32,782 nucleotides of DNA from Candidatus Rokuibacteriota bacterium (GTDB taxonomy: Bacteria > Methylomirabilota > Methylomirabilia > Rokubacteriales > CSP1-6), in assembly GCA_016209635.1 (NCBI GenBank), contig JACQWC010000070.1, positions 1 through 32,782 of the forward strand, read 5' to 3'. Shown piece by piece: positions 30,768-32,782 of the stretch. A model generated the notes under the pieces. The model was not told the DNA's origin and did not search any database. It saw nothing but the letters and a program-made list of their open reading frames with translations. The number at the start of each line of letters is the position of its first letter. Positions within the stretch are counted from its first letter, which is position 1. The position numbers and the translations under genes were made by a program.

Positions 30768-31603
30768 TGCTGGGCCGCTTCGTCCACCGGCGCAAAGCGG
30801 CTCTCGGCGCCCTCGTCGTGCTGGCCTTCATCGGCGCCGTCGCGGCCCTCGCGCCGGTCCTGACGCCCTACGATCCGCTGAGGGTCGACCCGATGGAGGC
30901 GCTCTCGCCGCCGAGTCTCGAGCACCCGTTCGGGACCGATCAGTACGGGCGCGACATCCTCAGTCGCGCCATGGCTGGCGCGCGGCTGTCGCTCGCGACG
31001 GGACTCGGGGCCGTGCTCCTCGCGCTGGCGGCAGGCATCGTGCTCGGGCTCCTCAGCGGCGTGCTCGGCGGCTGGACGGACCTGCTCTTCATGCGGCTCG
31101 TCGACATCATGATGGCGTTCCCGAGCATCCTGATGGCGCTGGTCGTCGTCGCGGTGCTGGGGCAGGGAACGGTGAACGTGATGGTCGCCGTGGCCGTCTC
31201 GCTCATCCCCACGTTCGTCCGGCTCGTCCGCGGCGACGTCCTCTCGGTGAAGGAGAACATCTACGTGGAGGCCGCGCGGGCGCTCGGGTGCCGGCAATGG
31301 CGGCTGGCGGTGCGCCATGTCCTGCCGAACGTCGTCGCGCCGGTGATCGTCCTCTCCACCGTGGCGATCGCCTGGTCGATCATCCTCGGCGCCTCGCTGA
31401 GCTTCCTCGGGCTGGGTCCGCGCCCGCCGATCCCGGAGTGGGGCATCGACCTGAGCAACGGCCGGAGCTACCTGCTGCGCGCGTGGTGGATCTCGTCGGC
31501 GCCCGGCTTCTGCATCATGCTGACAGTCATCGCCGTGAACCTCGTGGGCGATGCCCTCCGGGACGAGCTCGACCCACGCCTCCGCTCGCTGGCGAACCTG
31601 TAG
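30767..31603 (+). CDS. Dipeptide/oligopeptide ABC permease, DppC-like
   Basis: 278-aa second permease subunit. An N-terminal RRKAALGALVVLAFIGAVAALAPVL helix is followed by the family motif HPFGTDQYGRDILSR and six membrane segments. The EAA loop is NIYVEAARALGCRQWRLAVRHVLPNVVAP. The ending GDALRDELDPRLR is typical of DppC. ATG 30767 overlaps the DppB-like stop. No ATPase genes (DppD/DppF type) follow in the window. The operon stops here at a small hairpin and a restriction-enzyme fragment, so ATPases must be elsewhere or lost. Confidence 0.95.
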   Translation: MLGRFVHRRKAALGALVVLAFIGAVAALAPVLTPYDPLRVDPMEALSPPSLEHPFGTDQYGRDILSRAMAGARLSLATGLGAVLLALAAGIVLGLLSGVLGGWTDLLFMRLVDIMMAFPSILMALVVVAVLGQGTVNVMVAVAVSLIPTFVRLVRGDVLSVKENIYVEAARALGCRQWRLAVRHVLPNVVAPVIVLSTVAIAWSIILGASLSFLGLGPRPPIPEWGIDLSNGRSYLLRAWWISSAPGFCIMLTVIAVNLVGDALRDELDPRLRSLANL

Positions 31604-31618
31604 GCGATAGCGAGGTCC

Positions 31619-31640
31619 CGCCTTCGGCGACTAAAATTTC
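31619..31640 (+). terminator. Weak hairpin after the Dpp operon
   Basis: CGCC (31619-31622) and GGCG (31626-31629) pair around a 3-base loop, and the hairpin is followed by TAAAATTTC rather than a clean T-run. A short GTC/GAC extension is possible with a bulge. It is positioned just after the last permease stop, so a modest terminator is plausible. Confidence 0.3.
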
Positions 31641-31666
31641 GAGTCGATGCGCCTGAACAGCCGCTG

Positions 31667-32131
31667 GTGCGGGACCCGAAATTCGGATCGCCCGAACATA
31701 GCTCGCTACGACCTGTGGCGTCCGATTGGGAAGCCGAGTTGTGTCGCGTGGCCGAGTCGCACCCGCAGGTGAAAGCGTACGTCAAGAACCCCAACCTCGG
31801 CCTGGAGGTGCCGTATCGCTACGGCTCGGAGATGCGGCGGTACCTTCCCGACTTCATCGTGCTGGTGGACGATGGGCACGGCGCCGGCGACCTGCTGCGC
31901 CCGGTCGTCGAGATCAAGGGCTATCGGCGCGAGGACGCGAAGGAGAAGAAGGCGACGATGGACACCTACTGGGTGCCTGCCGTCAACAACCTCCGCACGC
32001 TCGGCCGCTGGGCGTTCGCCGAGCTGACGGAGATCTACAAGATCGAATCCGACTTCAAGGCGAAGGTGGAGAGCGCGTTCGACGGGATGATCGGTCGGGC
32101 CGGCGGGGTGCCGCCTGCACTTTCCGCTTGA
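31667..32131 (+). pseudogene. C-terminal nuclease fragment of a type III restriction endonuclease
   Basis: The 154-aa frame matches only the end of the large (about 1000-aa) Res subunit of type III restriction systems. SDWEAELCRVAESHPQVKAYVKN starts the recognisable part. RRYLPDF (58-64; Asp62) with VVEIKG (80-85; Glu82, Lys84) forms a PD-(D/E)XK nuclease site. MDTYWVPAVNNLRTLGRWAF and the closing F..KVESAFDG are family-typical. No helicase domain or mod gene is present upstream, where dppC ends. GTG 31667 is the only start and has no clear ribosome site. It is most likely a remnant left by deletion, though a free-standing nuclease remains possible. Confidence 0.75.
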
Positions 32132-32331
32132 CAGCTTTCTGCGTGGGTAATGGCGGCGTGTCGGCAGCGCCTGGCAAATACCGCCCCAGCGGCGCACAGG
32201 AGCGCGGAGATGCCGCCGCGGGTGAGCTCGTCACGAAAAATGTCGTCCCGCCCGACATCGCCGCGTGTCGCGCCTCCCAGGTGGCCTCGAAAACCGGGTG
32301 TAGAGTCGCCCCAGCAGGAGGGGGACTCGCC
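32132..32331. other. Intergenic region between the restriction remnant and the DUF222 gene
   Basis: About 200 bases. TTGACA spans 32128-32133 at the end of the remnant but no matching -10 is seen at normal spacing. TAGAGT at 32301-32306 could be a -10 for the downstream gene. Nothing else recognisable. Confidence 0.4.
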
Positions 32332-32782
32332 ATGGAGATTCAGTCGCAAGACCTGGACCGGCTGGGCGACGAGATCGCCGAGCTGTCGGCGCACCTCGAG
32401 GCCGCGACCGCCCGCCTCCTCGATCTCATCCGCGAGTTCGACGCCCGGGAGGGCTGGAACACCGGATTCCGCTCCTGCGCCGCCTGGCTGAGCTGGCGCG
32501 TGGGGCTGGACCTCGGTGCTGCGCGTGAGCGGGTGCGCGTGGCGCGCGCGCTGGGCACGCTGCCGCTGCTGGCCCACGCTCTTGCGCGTGGCGCGCTCTC
32601 GTACGCCAAGGTCAGGGCCCTGACGCGTGTGGCCACCCCGGAGACCGAGGAGCGGCTGCTGGCGGTGGGCAGGGCCGGCACGGCGGAAGACGTCGAGCGG
32701 ATCGTTCGCGGCTGGCGGCGGGTGGACCGGCAGGCCGAAGCCCGCGAAACCGCCCGGCAGCACGCGAGCCGGGCGCTTCACG
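32332..32782 (+). CDS. DUF222 (13E12-repeat/HNH endonuclease) family protein, 5' part, cut by window end
   Basis: The frame is open from ATG 32332 to the window end (150 residues), with GCAGGAGGGGG 10 or so bases upstream as ribosome site. The visible part is the helical DUF222 domain: LGDEIAELSAHLEAATARLLDLI, then GWNTGFRSCAAWLSWRVGLDLGAARERVRVARAL and the LPLLAHALARGALSYAKVRALTRVATPETEE block that defines the family. Such proteins usually carry a C-terminal HNH nuclease domain, which would lie beyond the window. The family is frequently multi-copy and associated with accessory DNA, and its role is not established. Identification is by pattern recognition of the DUF222 core. Confidence 0.85.
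   Translation, partial: MEIQSQDLDRLGDEIAELSAHLEAATARLLDLIREFDAREGWNTGFRSCAAWLSWRVGLDLGAARERVRVARALGTLPLLAHALARGALSYAKVRALTRVATPETEERLLAVGRAGTAEDVERIVRGWRRVDRQAEARETARQHASRALH

Noticed and set aside
1..32782. tRNA or rRNA genes, CRISPR arrays, complete insertion sequences
   Set aside because: No cloverleaf-like segments, regularly spaced repeats or transposase motifs were seen on reading both strands.

Overview
This is GC-rich DNA, tightly packed with genes that often overlap start-to-stop. It comes from a Gram-negative-type, hopanoid-associated bacterium. The housekeeping order ftsH-folP-glmM-acpS-nnrD-tsaE, an hpnJ-type hopanoid gene and oligopeptide-transport genes would fit lineages such as Candidatus Rokubacteria/Methylomirabilota or a deltaproteobacterium. 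That placement is inference; there is no rRNA or other phylogenetic marker in the window.

Region A (1-7500) is a housekeeping run on the + strand: the FtsH C-terminus, dihydropteroate synthase (with an in-frame insertion bounded by inverted repeats), phosphoglucosamine mutase, holo-ACP synthase, an N-formylglutamate-amidohydrolase-like lipoprotein, bifunctional NAD(P)HX epimerase/dehydratase, TsaE, RadC and a VOC-fold protein. Region B (7500-9070) is on the - strand: a small hypothetical gene, a gene-free stretch carrying four tandem DnaA-box-like 9-mers, and pyrD.

Region C (9168-22265, + strand) is the notable part. A lipoprotein gene runs into an LpxL-type acyltransferase, then ketosynthase, active-site-less ketosynthase-like protein, acyl carrier protein, second ketosynthase, second active-site-less ketosynthase-like protein, GT2 glycosyltransferase and a flavin-dependent halogenase-like protein. 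Most of these junctions are 4-nt overlaps, so this looks like one translationally coupled operon. It is followed by a MacB/FtsX-type ABC permease and its ATPase, a secreted 137-aa protein, a four-helix SMR/ArnE-like membrane protein and an ArnT-like GT39 transferase. My reading is a type II polyketide/aryl-polyene-like pathway with two KS/chain-length-factor-like pairs sharing one ACP, whose acyl product is moved to a lipid or sugar carrier and exported. No ketoreductase, dehydratase, ligase or thioesterase is present.

Region D (22319-25525) holds an hpnJ-like radical SAM gene facing a two-gene - strand operon (NodB-type deacetylase and MGDG-synthase-type glycosyltransferase). This is probably glycolipid or hopanoid head-group modification. 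Region E (25737-31603) is a + strand peptide-handling operon: an M24 protein and an M20 protein, both with substituted metal-site residues, then a family 5 solute-binding protein and Dpp-type permeases B and C, without ATPases in view. Region F (31667-32782) carries the C-terminal nuclease fragment of a type III restriction enzyme and the start of a DUF222/HNH-family gene, suggesting an accessory boundary. No tRNA, rRNA, CRISPR array or complete insertion sequence was found.
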